A stretch of DNA of 9,223 nucleotides from Planctomycetaceae bacterium (GTDB lineage: Bacteria; Planctomycetota; Planctomycetia; Pirellulales; UBA1268), in assembly GCA_003509235.1 (NCBI GenBank), contig DONH01000452.1, positions 1 to 9,223 of the forward strand, in the 5' to 3' direction. The notes under the pieces were generated by a model. The model saw only the letters and a list, made by a program, of their open reading frames with translations, did not search any database and was not told where the DNA came from. A program made the position numbers and the translations under genes. The first letter of the stretch is position 1; the number at the start of each line of letters is the position of its first letter. Below, one piece after another: positions 1 through 6,758 of this stretch.

Positions 1-40
1 ACAGTCGTTATGAAATCAGGAAATAATGGCTCGCCCAAGA

Positions 41-733
41 TCAATCGACTTTTTCAACTTTATCAAGCTCTCGGATGCGAATATTCTTCCAAGCGACGCT
101 GTAGGGGCCGGCACCTTTCTTGATTGCATGCACCTGAAGGCCAATGAATCCGGAAGCGTCCCGATCATCTCGATAGTCCGCAACGGCAGTCCCATTGACG
201 AAGCTTCGAATTCGGTCACCCTGTGCAATGATCCGAAACCGATTCCATTCACCCGGCTTGTAGACGGCCTGCTTCTCCTCGGCATTCACGGCTGTATCAA
301 GCCATCGTGTTCGGCGACCTTCGTCCCAAAAATTTCCGGAACAACCATTCTCTCCGTTGGTCGTTTCGCGTATCTCACATTGGTAGCCGTACACCTCGCC
401 CTTTTCACGCATTCGGTCGGGCTTGGATTCCTGTGGTGTCTCTTCGGCATATTGATGGCTTCGGATCTGAACACCTGAGTTCAACTTGGGGTCACAACGA
501 ACATCAAATTCCAAATCAAAATCGCTGTACGGACCACAAGTAAGAAAGGTGTTCTTTCCTTCGCCGGTTGTCCCGGTAATCACGCCATCTTTCGAAACGT
601 AGGTCGCACCACCGCCAAGCTTTTTCCACCCTTCGAGCGAGTCACTACCGCTCAACGAAATCCATTCGCCAGCCATGGCAAGTGAGGCGGTTAAGAAAAA
701 AGTGGTGAATGTAAGAAGGGGACGCAGCATCAT
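41..733 (-). CDS. Exported DUF1080 / 3-keto-disaccharide hydrolase-like protein
   Basis: Predicted secreted or periplasmic protein of about 231 residues, consisting of a signal peptide and one DUF1080 domain, a concanavalin-like beta-sandwich named for 3-keto-disaccharide hydrolase activity and very abundant in planctomycetes. Residues 1-22 are a signal peptide (MMLRPLL start, cleavage probably after AMA, before GEW). Family features seen are the early GWKKLGG segment, the strand pair SDFDLEFDVR with SGVQIRS, YGYQCEI, GEWNRFRI, VNGTAVADYRD, and the closing GFIGLQVHA with KNIRIREL. The length is normal for a single-domain member. The frame stays open upstream to a TTG at 940, but that would bury the signal peptide and overlap the next gene. 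An AGAGG at 738-742 favours the ATG at 730 (spacing 7) or 733 (spacing 4). Its neighbour upstream on the same strand is the FG-GAP gene, 185 bases away. The family call is firm. The substrate is unknown, and many members have no proven activity. Confidence 0.9.
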   Translation of the reverse strand: MMLRPLLTFTTFFLTASLAMAGEWISLSGSDSLEGWKKLGGGATYVSKDGVITGTTGEGKNTFLTCGPYSDFDLEFDVRCDPKLNSGVQIRSHQYAEETPQESKPDRMREKGEVYGYQCEIRETTNGENGCSGNFWDEGRRTRWLDTAVNAEEKQAVYKPGEWNRFRIIAQGDRIRSFVNGTAVADYRDDRDASGFIGLQVHAIKKGAGPYSVAWKNIRIRELDKVEKVD

Positions 734-737
734 GAAA

Positions 738-742
738 CCTCT
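738..742 (-). promoter_or_regulatory. Ribosome binding site of the DUF1080 gene
   Basis: AGAGG on the minus strand lies 4 bases before the ATG at 733 and 7 before the ATG at 730. It fixes the start just ahead of the signal peptide and argues against the long upstream extension. The 7-base spacing makes the second ATG slightly the better choice. Confidence 0.55.
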
Positions 743-792
743 GAATTTGAAAAGTAAAAAATAGTATCCAAACACCCAAGCTCTCTCACCTA

Positions 793-822
793 AGGATAGG
801 GCGGTCAATGATAGTCTTGCAA
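793..822 (-). promoter_or_regulatory. Weak candidate promoter for the DUF1080 gene
   Basis: On the minus strand TTGCAA (817-822) and TATCCT (793-798) are separated by 18 bases; each matches the sigma-70 consensus at four of six positions. It would give a leader of about 50-60 bases. Planctomycete promoters are poorly defined and such matches are frequent, so this is only a candidate. Read-through from the FG-GAP gene is the alternative. Confidence 0.2.
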
Positions 823-851
823 GCGTCTTGCCACACCGTAACAACTGATCG

Positions 852-894
852 TTCGGCTCACGACACCTTTTCGAGCCAAATCGTCGACTCGACG
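852..894 (-). other. Two adjacent inverted repeats after the FG-GAP gene
   Basis: The first is a perfect 13-base palindrome with a central unpaired base (882-894, CGTCGACTCGACG). The second has 8-base arms at 852-859 and 873-880. In minus-strand RNA these pair as UUUGGCUC with GAGCCGAA, including one G-U pair, around a 13-base loop. They begin about 25 bases after the FG-GAP stop codon, where a transcript end would be expected. No T run follows, so this is not a classical intrinsic terminator. It could protect a 3' end, assist factor-dependent termination, or be chance. Confidence 0.35.
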
Positions 895-918
895 GCGTAC
901 ACCGGTTCAGGTGAACAT

Positions 919-2199
919 CTATCGCACACCCTCGTTCCAAAGGATGTGCGTGCCGCTTTTCCCAGCGGCCACAATGTCAGGACGACCGTCAGCATTGAGA
1001 TCCGCAATGCGGACCTGGAGCCCAACACCTGCCTCACCCCGATGAATCTCATTTTTTGAGAACTGGAGCGTTTCAGGATTCCATGAGTAGATCAATACAA
1101 CCGGATCTTCCAGTCCACCCGGGTCTTTTCCTGAGTGTGCTTTGACCCGTTTGCCGGTAATGAGCTCTGGCCTGCCATCACCATCCATATCAGCCCACGC
1201 CATCGTATGAGGCTGAGAAAACTTTTTATCAATCGTATGAATTTTCCAATTGGTTGAACTATCAGCCGCAGGTTCTCGTTGCTCCATCCAGTACAGACCG
1301 TAGTTATGACCATCTCCCCAAATGACGTCCGTTTTCCCATCGTTGTTCAGATCAACCGCCAACATGGGCGACCCAGCATGATCCCACGACCAGTCTGCGT
1401 GATGCGTCCATGGTGTTGTCATAGCATCACGTGATGGCCTTTCATACCAGCCGTTTTTAAAGATAACATCTTCAAGACCATCACCATTCACGTCGCCAAA
1501 ACCAATCCCATGACCATTTGAAATACCACTGCCGGCCGGACCTATGACTACTTTCGAGACTGATGGGTCGTGACCTGGCTCAATCTTCCACGCCACCAGT
1601 GGATTTTTTTCATTCCAGCTATCAATCACTACCTCACCAATACCATCACCATCAAGATCATGCAGCCGTGTATTCTCATTGTGCGTCTGCTCAGTATTTA
1701 CAAGTCTATGAACATTCCACCAGTCATCTTTCGGAGTCGTCGTCCCAGGATTTTCATACCAGAAGAGTTCCGGCTGCATAAATGACCCTGACACGACATC
1801 AAGCCAACCGTCTTTGTTGACATCGACGAGATGCTCCCCGTTATTTTCCATGTAGTCATCTCGAAACGGCAATAATCGCCGCAAAGGATACTGTTTGAAT
1901 TCTGGCCCCATATAACAAAAGGCACCCGCAGTCACATCGAGGTGGCCATCGTTATTGATATCACCAACAGCACAGCCTTCGTTAAAATCTTTATGAAGTT
2001 GTTGCACATGAAACCGTAGTTTTTTTGCTACTTTTCGTTTCTTTGGCACCGGTTGATTTATGGCTACCACCTGCTTCTTCTGTGCCGGCTGGGGCGTTGG
2101 TACCGTTTTGTTCTTTGACACCTGTGCAACGCATGGTCCAGCAAGACACAACAAAACAAGCCCCGCCTGCACAAATACCATATTCCAAAAGAACTTCAT
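919..2199 (-). CDS. Exported FG-GAP/VCBS repeat beta-propeller protein
   Basis: Predicted secreted protein of 426 residues. Residues 1-26 form a signal peptide ending CVAQ. Residues about 30-60 form a basic, proline- and lysine-rich linker. The rest is a propeller of FG-GAP/VCBS repeats. Seven calcium-loop motifs of the DxDxDG type are visible, starting near residues 80 (DINNDG), 126 (DVNKDG), 181 (DLDGDG), 236 (DVNGDG), 283 (DLNNDG), 337 (DMDGDG) and 400 (DLNADG), each followed by a short hydrophobic strand such as LDVVSG. The seventh has Ala in the fifth-position region (NADG). Seven motifs fit a complete seven-bladed propeller. Such proteins are usually adhesive, ligand-binding or scaffold modules, and no catalytic motif is seen. 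An ATG at 2223 is possible, but GGAG at 2205-2208 lies 5 bases before the ATG at 2199, which also starts the signal peptide directly. Transcribed divergently from the SGNH-sulfatase pair. Confidence 0.9.
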   Translation of the reverse strand: MKFFWNMVFVQAGLVLLCLAGPCVAQVSKNKTVPTPQPAQKKQVVAINQPVPKKRKVAKKLRFHVQQLHKDFNEGCAVGDINNDGHLDVTAGAFCYMGPEFKQYPLRRLLPFRDDYMENNGEHLVDVNKDGWLDVVSGSFMQPELFWYENPGTTTPKDDWWNVHRLVNTEQTHNENTRLHDLDGDGIGEVVIDSWNEKNPLVAWKIEPGHDPSVSKVVIGPAGSGISNGHGIGFGDVNGDGLEDVIFKNGWYERPSRDAMTTPWTHHADWSWDHAGSPMLAVDLNNDGKTDVIWGDGHNYGLYWMEQREPAADSSTNWKIHTIDKKFSQPHTMAWADMDGDGRPELITGKRVKAHSGKDPGGLEDPVVLIYSWNPETLQFSKNEIHRGEAGVGLQVRIADLNADGRPDIVAAGKSGTHILWNEGVR

Positions 2200-2204
2200 C
2201 TTTT

Positions 2205-2208
2205 CTCC
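2205..2208 (-). promoter_or_regulatory. Ribosome binding site of the FG-GAP gene
   Basis: GGAG on the minus strand, in the context TTGGAGAAAAG, lies 5 bases before the ATG at 2199. It selects this start over the in-frame ATG at 2223. Confidence 0.65.
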
Positions 2209-2310
2209 AATACCCGCACCCATGCGAACGCCACGTTTTCGACGTACTCTGCTACCAAAAACATAAAGGCCAATGAGACTGTAATAGACTACACCCCCAC
2301 GTATTAAATC

Positions 2311-2339
2311 TTACAGCATACGGTTTCTGGTACTATGTT
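2311..2339 (+). promoter_or_regulatory. Candidate sigma-70-like promoter for the SGNH-sulfatase pair
   Basis: TTACAG (2311-2316) and TATGTT (2334-2339) are separated by exactly 17 bases within the divergent intergenic region. Transcription would begin near 2346 and give a leader of about 100 bases before the ATG at 2449. Each box has about four consensus matches. The position and spacing are good, but planctomycete promoter rules are not well known. Confidence 0.35.
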
Positions 2340-2448
2340 TATCAAGGAACATTTATGTCTTTGACCGGAAACACCGTCATTCGAATGCGTGGTTTCTCTC
2401 AGGCCATTGCAGTGCAACAATTCCCTTCTTCATACAAGGCTTTCCCCA

Positions 2449-3243
2449 ATGCGACACCACTTATATAGCCTCTTCATTACCAGCCTGTTTCTTGCATCAC
2501 TCCTTGTTGGTTCGAACGCACACCAAGCCGAGGCTGACACCGCACCTCAGAAACGCTCATCACAAAACCAAGCAAAAACAACAAAACGAAGCCAACGTTC
2601 TAAAAATCCTGCCATGGTACCCGTTGAGGACATCAAAGGCCTGCCTCGGGTCTTACTTATCGGTGATTCGATTTCTATTGGGTATACAGTCCCTGCTCGT
2701 GAGGCCCTTCGCGGGAAGGCGAATGTCCATCGGCCACTCACAAACTGTGGACCGACAACTCGAGGGCTCGAGGGCTTGTCACAATGGCTTGGTGATATGG
2801 ACTGGGATGTCATCCACTTCAACTGGGGCCTCCATGACCTGAAGTATCTCGGCCCAGACGGCGAAAACCTTACAGACCCAAAAGATCCCAAAAACCACCA
2901 GCAGGTACCACCAACAGAATACGAAAAGAATCTGCGACAACTTGTCTCTCAGCTCGAAAAGACAAACGCGGTTCTTATCTGGCGAAATACGACTCCTGTA
3001 CCCGCCGGCTCAAAGGGTCGTGTTGAAGGAGATGCCGCCGCTTACAACGACATCGCCAAGCGGATCATGGCACAACACGGAATTGGAATACACGACATGT
3101 ACGGTTCGGTAAAGCCAGAAATGGAAACCTTAATGCTCCCGAATGGAAATGTGCACTTCACAAAAGAAGGCTCTGAGAAACTCGGCAACGAGGTTGCTGA
3201 TGTCATCATGCAAGCCCTCAAAAAGAAAGCCAAGGGCAATTAA
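2449..3243 (+). CDS. Exported SGNH/GDSL-type hydrolase
   Basis: Predicted exported serine hydrolase of 264 residues, probably an esterase or deacylase of unknown substrate. Residues 1-24 are a basic start plus hydrophobic core (signal peptide, probable cleavage after SNA). Residues about 30-56 are a basic K/R/Q/T-rich linker. The SGNH domain begins at RVLLIGDSIS, with the nucleophile Ser at residue 74 in GDS. A later NCG (Asn 99) sits in the region of block II. HFNWGLHD (residues 123-130) occupies block III, with His instead of the usual Asn of GxND. GNVHFTKEG (His 236) occupies block V, where the usual catalytic Asp is replaced by Asn or displaced. An in-frame GTG at 2389 exists, but the ATG at 2449 puts the signal peptide first; a weak AAGG lies 9 bases upstream. 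The stop is 3 bases before the sulfatase start, so the two are almost surely one operon. Confidence in the superfamily is high; confidence in activity is moderate. Confidence 0.88.
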   Translation: MRHHLYSLFITSLFLASLLVGSNAHQAEADTAPQKRSSQNQAKTTKRSQRSKNPAMVPVEDIKGLPRVLLIGDSISIGYTVPAREALRGKANVHRPLTNCGPTTRGLEGLSQWLGDMDWDVIHFNWGLHDLKYLGPDGENLTDPKDPKNHQQVPPTEYEKNLRQLVSQLEKTNAVLIWRNTTPVPAGSKGRVEGDAAAYNDIAKRIMAQHGIGIHDMYGSVKPEMETLMLPNGNVHFTKEGSEKLGNEVADVIMQALKKKAKGN

Positions 3244-3246
3244 CCA

Positions 3247-4680
3247 ATGCAATCAAAGACACTCACCCTAATAATCACGCTCTGCTTCATCGCTCCATTC
3301 GGTCGAAGCACTTACGCCAAAGAAAACTCATTAGATTCACCTAAAATTCAACGTGTTCTCTTTCTTGTTTCAGACGATTTGAAGGCAAGTGCTCTTGGAT
3401 GTTATGGAAACACTCTGTGCAAAACTCCAAATATCGACCGCCTTGCCAAGGAAGGTATGGTCTTTGAAAACGCCTACTGCCAAGGACTGTGGTGCGCTCC
3501 GTCACGAACATCATTTATGCACAGCCGCTACAAAGGCGAAGGGACAACAAATCTTGGGCAATGTTTTCGCGAGGCTGGGTGGCATTCCGCCCGTGTCGGC
3601 AAGATCTACCACATGCGGGTACCCGGCGACATCATTGCCGGCACCGACGGCAATGATTTACCATCATCGTGGGATGAACGTTTTAATTCAGCTGGTCTCG
3701 AGGCGCATACTCCAGGCCACTACGCGTGCCTGAATCTCAATATTTTTACAGATGCCCTCGAAAACAGGCAGTCAACCCGCATGCCGCACCGCATGTTTGT
3801 GACCGTACGCTACGAAGGAGACGGATCAGACCAGCCCGATTCAAAGTCTGCAACGAAGGCGATTGAACTACTTAAATCACATCGTGATCAAAACATGTTC
3901 CTTGCTGTTGGATTTGTTCGGCCACATTATCCGAATGTTGCACCGCAAGATTTTTTTGATCACTATCCATGGGACACAATGCCTCTTCCGAAGGCTGTAG
4001 AGAATGATCTCAGCGATATACCAAAAGCGGGCCTCGCCAAGACTCGAAATGACAACAATCCGATTGGAGAGCACCCAGACAATCAACGACGGATGTGGGC
4101 CGGCTATTACGCAACTGTTGAATTTATGGACAGACAGGTCGGCCGTATTCTTGATGAACTGGATCAAGCTGGTCTCCGAGACTCGACGGCAATCGTCTTT
4201 TGCAGTGACCATGGCTACCATCTTGGCGAACATGGGTTTTGGCAGAAATCCAATTTCCACGAAGAAGTCACGCGCGTTCCTCTTATAATTGCATCGCCGG
4301 GCATGCCATCAGGAAGAACTCAGTCGCTTGTTGAGTTAGTTGATATTTTCCCAACACTGACAGACCTCACTAACATTAAGACACCTGCCAGCGTTCAAGG
4401 AAAAAGCCTTATCCCTCTTCTTAAGAACCCAGCAGCCTCAGTTCGTGAAAGTGCGTTGTCGATCTACAACAAGGGGCAGAACACCAACTCAGGACATGCC
4501 ATCCGAACACCAGAATGGTCGTTCATGCGATACAAGGATGGCACAGAGGAGCTTTACGACATGAACAACGACCCACTTCAGTTTATAAACCTCGCTGATA
4601 AGTCAGAATTTCAGGCAATCAAGAAATCGCTCACGACACAACTCCAGCAACGACTTCGCGATGCTCAAATCAACAAGTGA
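3247..4680 (+). CDS. Exported sulfatase, iduronate-2-sulfatase-like
   Basis: Predicted periplasmic or secreted sulfatase of 477 residues that hydrolyses sulfate esters, probably on a sulfated polysaccharide. Residues 1-24 are a signal peptide ending TYA. The active-site set is complete: Asp43-Asp44 (metal), Cys83 in CAPSR (the cysteine a sulfatase-modifying enzyme converts to formylglycine, with Arg87), Lys119 and His122 in GKIYH, His227 in RPHYP, Asp321-His322 in SDHG, and Lys334 in FWQKSN. This order matches human iduronate-2-sulfatase. The C-terminal subdomain has EELYDMNNDP, where sulfatases typically end with a strand-helix unit. The length is typical. It follows the SGNH hydrolase after 3 bases with no strong ribosome site of its own, which suggests translational coupling. 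No formylglycine-generating enzyme is in the window, so maturation relies on a gene elsewhere. The frame beyond the TGA stop stays open to 4896 (see findings). The true glycan substrate cannot be inferred. Confidence 0.95.
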   Translation: MQSKTLTLIITLCFIAPFGRSTYAKENSLDSPKIQRVLFLVSDDLKASALGCYGNTLCKTPNIDRLAKEGMVFENAYCQGLWCAPSRTSFMHSRYKGEGTTNLGQCFREAGWHSARVGKIYHMRVPGDIIAGTDGNDLPSSWDERFNSAGLEAHTPGHYACLNLNIFTDALENRQSTRMPHRMFVTVRYEGDGSDQPDSKSATKAIELLKSHRDQNMFLAVGFVRPHYPNVAPQDFFDHYPWDTMPLPKAVENDLSDIPKAGLAKTRNDNNPIGEHPDNQRRMWAGYYATVEFMDRQVGRILDELDQAGLRDSTAIVFCSDHGYHLGEHGFWQKSNFHEEVTRVPLIIASPGMPSGRTQSLVELVDIFPTLTDLTNIKTPASVQGKSLIPLLKNPAASVRESALSIYNKGQNTNSGHAIRTPEWSFMRYKDGTEELYDMNNDPLQFINLADKSEFQAIKKSLTTQLQQRLRDAQINK

Positions 4681-4833
4681 CACCACTCTCTCTTCACTTC
4701 AACAGGACGTGCCGCCCCTCTATCGGTTACTCCTATCGAGAAACAGGCCAGGGACAACAATTACATCTGTCCAGATTGTGGCAACCAATACAGAACCAAG
4801 GCTCTAGGTGGGTCGTACTGTACAGCGTCACCT
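4681..4833. other. Convergent intergenic gap, no terminator recognised
   Basis: This 153-base stretch lies between the ends of the sulfatase and ABC-F genes. No GC-rich hairpin with a T run is visible on either strand; only a weak AGGTG/CACCT pair (4806-4810 and 4829-4833) and a GTAC repeat occur. The plus strand carries an open frame in phase with the sulfatase that encodes CPDCG, treated as a finding rather than a gene. Confidence 0.5.
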
Positions 4834-6639
4834 TCACTGAGCAGATTGCTCAAGCTTCTGCCAACGCGAGTAGGCAGTCGCCACGCGAGCCTCTAACTCT
4901 TGTAGACACTTCTGAGTAGAAGCGATTTCTTCTGCCGGCCGACGATAAAAGGATGCATCACCCATCAATTCATGAAGAGCTGCAACCTCAGCCTCCAATC
5001 CCTCAATCTGTATCGGCAGCTGCTCAAGCTCTCGTTTGTCTTTGTACGACAATTTGCGTGGCTTCCTCACCGGCACATCTGGTGCTGTGGCCTGTTTCCC
5101 ATCGGAAGAACTCGAACGCTTCTTTGGCACGGCAACACTGCCGCGCTGCCGCAGCCAATCGGAATACCCACCAACATATTCCCGCACTCTACCTGACTCA
5201 AAGGCAATGACACTCGTTACAACGTTATCCAGAAATTCTCTATCGTGACTCACCACTAACACGGTCCCCTGGAAGTCAACCAATCTCTGCTCAAGAAGTT
5301 CGAGTGTCTCGAGATCTAAATCATTTGTCGGCTCATCGAGGACAAGCACGTTCGCTGGACGGGAAAAAAGTTTGGCGAGCAGAAGTCGATTCCGTTCACC
5401 GCCAGAGAGAAACTTAACTGGCATTCTCGTACGCTCGGCAGTGAACAGAAAGTCCTGAAGATAACTGATCACGTGCCTTTGATTTCCGTCAATGGTGACG
5501 AAATCATTGCCACCGTTGATTTGCTCAACCACAGTCTGCTCAAAGTTAAGTTGGTCTCGTAATTGATCGAAGTATCTAATATTCAGTTGTGTTCCCAGCC
5601 GTACAGATCCAGCACTGGGCTCTAAATCTTCGAGAAGAAGTCGCAAAAGAGTTGTCTTTCCACAGCCATTTGGACCGACAAACCCAACCTTGTCTCCGCG
5701 AAGAATTGTCGTCGAAAAAGCATCGACAACCAGTTCCTCGGCATACCCGAAAGACAGGCCTGCTGCCTTACAGACCAGCGTGCCGCTTCGTGTGGATTCC
5801 TGAATCGTGACAGTCGCTCTACCTGGCTGCTCCCTTCGCTGTTGTCGTTCTTGTCGCATCTGCTTGAGTGCACGGACACGACCCTCATTCCGTGTTCGTC
5901 GGGCTTTAATACCCTGCCGGATCCAGACCTCTTCTTCTGCTAATCGCTTATCAAACAACGCATTCTGCTTTTCTTCAGCCTCTAAGGCCGCGGCTTTTCG
6001 CTTGAGGAACACATCGTATTCACATTCCCATGCCAAAAGCTGACCGCGATCAAGCTCCCAGATTCTGTTGGCTACCCGTCGAAGGAAACCACGATCGTGC
6101 GTCACGAAAAGCAGTGTCCCTCGCCAGTTTGTAAGAAATTTCTCTAACCACTCAATCGCTTCAAGATCAAGATGGTTCGTAGGCTCGTCGAGCATCAACA
6201 GGTCAGGTTCAGTAACAAGCGCCCGCGCTAACAGCACCCGCCGTTTTCGCCCAGCCGACAGCGTTTGTATATCTCCATCAGAGTCGAGTCCCATCAGATC
6301 AATGATTTTTTGACTTTTTGTTTCAGCCTCCCACGCCTCAAGTTGACCGTCTGTAATCTGAGATTCCAAAGCCTCCTTAACTACTCCAAGAACTCGACCA
6401 ATCATATCGACCGGCACTTCCTGAGGAAGGAATGAGACTGTCTTTCCACTTGCTAAAACGCAGGCACCGGCATCCGGTTCCTGCCTCCCTGCGATGAGAC
6501 GAAGGAGTGTGGTTTTGCCGGTTCCGTTACGACCTAGCAAGCCGATTTTTTCACCGAGCTCAATAGTTCGTGAAACATTATCGAGAACATGAACTCCGCG
6601 GAAGGCAAGAGAAAGATCATCAAGAGTAAGTACGGCCAT
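4834..6639 (-). CDS. uup: ABC-F family ATPase, Uup-like
   Basis: Cytoplasmic duplicated ATPase of 601 residues without membrane segments. ABC-F proteins act on ribosomes or nucleic acids, and Uup is linked to ribosome function and DNA branched-structure tolerance. Domain 1: Walker A GRNGTGKTT (36-44), signature LSAGRKRR (127-134), Walker B LLMLDEPTNHLD (148-159), switch His181. The interdomain linker (about 205-275) is charged and holds ARRTRNEGRVRAL. Domain 2: Walker A GPNGCGKTT (322-330), signature LSGGERNR (411-418), Walker B VLVLDEPTNDLD (431-442), switch His465. After a low-complexity SSSSDGK segment, residues about 529-598 form a charged coiled coil starting KLSYKDKRELE, the hallmark of Uup. 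Both catalytic Glu residues (152 and 436) are present, so it should be active. The first signature has Ala for the second-position Gly. The start ATG at 6639 begins directly with the domain; only a weak purine-rich site precedes it. The gene is probably independent of its neighbours. Confidence 0.93.
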   Translation of the reverse strand: MAVLTLDDLSLAFRGVHVLDNVSRTIELGEKIGLLGRNGTGKTTLLRLIAGRQEPDAGACVLASGKTVSFLPQEVPVDMIGRVLGVVKEALESQITDGQLEAWEAETKSQKIIDLMGLDSDGDIQTLSAGRKRRVLLARALVTEPDLLMLDEPTNHLDLEAIEWLEKFLTNWRGTLLFVTHDRGFLRRVANRIWELDRGQLLAWECEYDVFLKRKAAALEAEEKQNALFDKRLAEEEVWIRQGIKARRTRNEGRVRALKQMRQERQQRREQPGRATVTIQESTRSGTLVCKAAGLSFGYAEELVVDAFSTTILRGDKVGFVGPNGCGKTTLLRLLLEDLEPSAGSVRLGTQLNIRYFDQLRDQLNFEQTVVEQINGGNDFVTIDGNQRHVISYLQDFLFTAERTRMPVKFLSGGERNRLLLAKLFSRPANVLVLDEPTNDLDLETLELLEQRLVDFQGTVLVVSHDREFLDNVVTSVIAFESGRVREYVGGYSDWLRQRGSVAVPKKRSSSSDGKQATAPDVPVRKPRKLSYKDKRELEQLPIQIEGLEAEVAALHELMGDASFYRRPAEEIASTQKCLQELEARVATAYSRWQKLEQSAQ

Positions 6640-6674
6640 GGTGGCAGTTTACTTTCTCTTTGCTGAAGCGTGGC

Positions 6675-6697
6675 CAAAAAAGACAGCGTATTTACGC
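6675..6697 (-). terminator. Weak candidate terminator after the PQQ-like gene
   Basis: On the minus strand GCGTAAATACGC (6686-6697) can form a 4- to 5-bp stem. It is followed after 4 bases by six T residues (6676-6681). A further 6-bp inverted repeat, TGGTGT/ACACCA (6725-6730 and 6742-6747), lies between it and the gene's stop. The stem is short for an intrinsic terminator, so read-through into the ABC-F gene remains possible. Confidence 0.3.
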
Positions 6698-6758
6698 GAT
6701 ACATGCCCCGAGCGTGTTGGAGTCTGGTGTCAAACATCCAAACACCATAAATTTGACA

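Noticed and set aside
1..40. Terminator or gene fragment left of the DUF1080 stop
   Set aside because: No hairpin with a T run and no supported reading frame in these 40 bases.
26..478. 150-codon plus-strand open frame
   Set aside because: It is antisense to the well-supported DUF1080 gene and shows no recognisable domain.
734..940. N-terminal extension of the DUF1080 protein to a TTG at 940
   Set aside because: It would bury a clear signal peptide at residue 70, overlap the FG-GAP stop, and ignore the AGAGG site before the ATG at 730/733.
2389..2448. GTG start for the SGNH hydrolase 60 bases upstream
   Set aside because: The extra 20 residues show no family similarity and would displace the signal peptide; the ATG at 2449 is better.
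4661..4807. 48-codon plus-strand open frame starting ATG inside the sulfatase end
   Set aside because: No ribosome site, low-complexity content and no recognisable motif. It competes with the CPDCG frame.
766..6746. Shared 11-mer ATCCAAACACC near 768 and 6736
   Set aside because: Several 11-base matches are expected by chance in a window of this length, and the flanks do not match.
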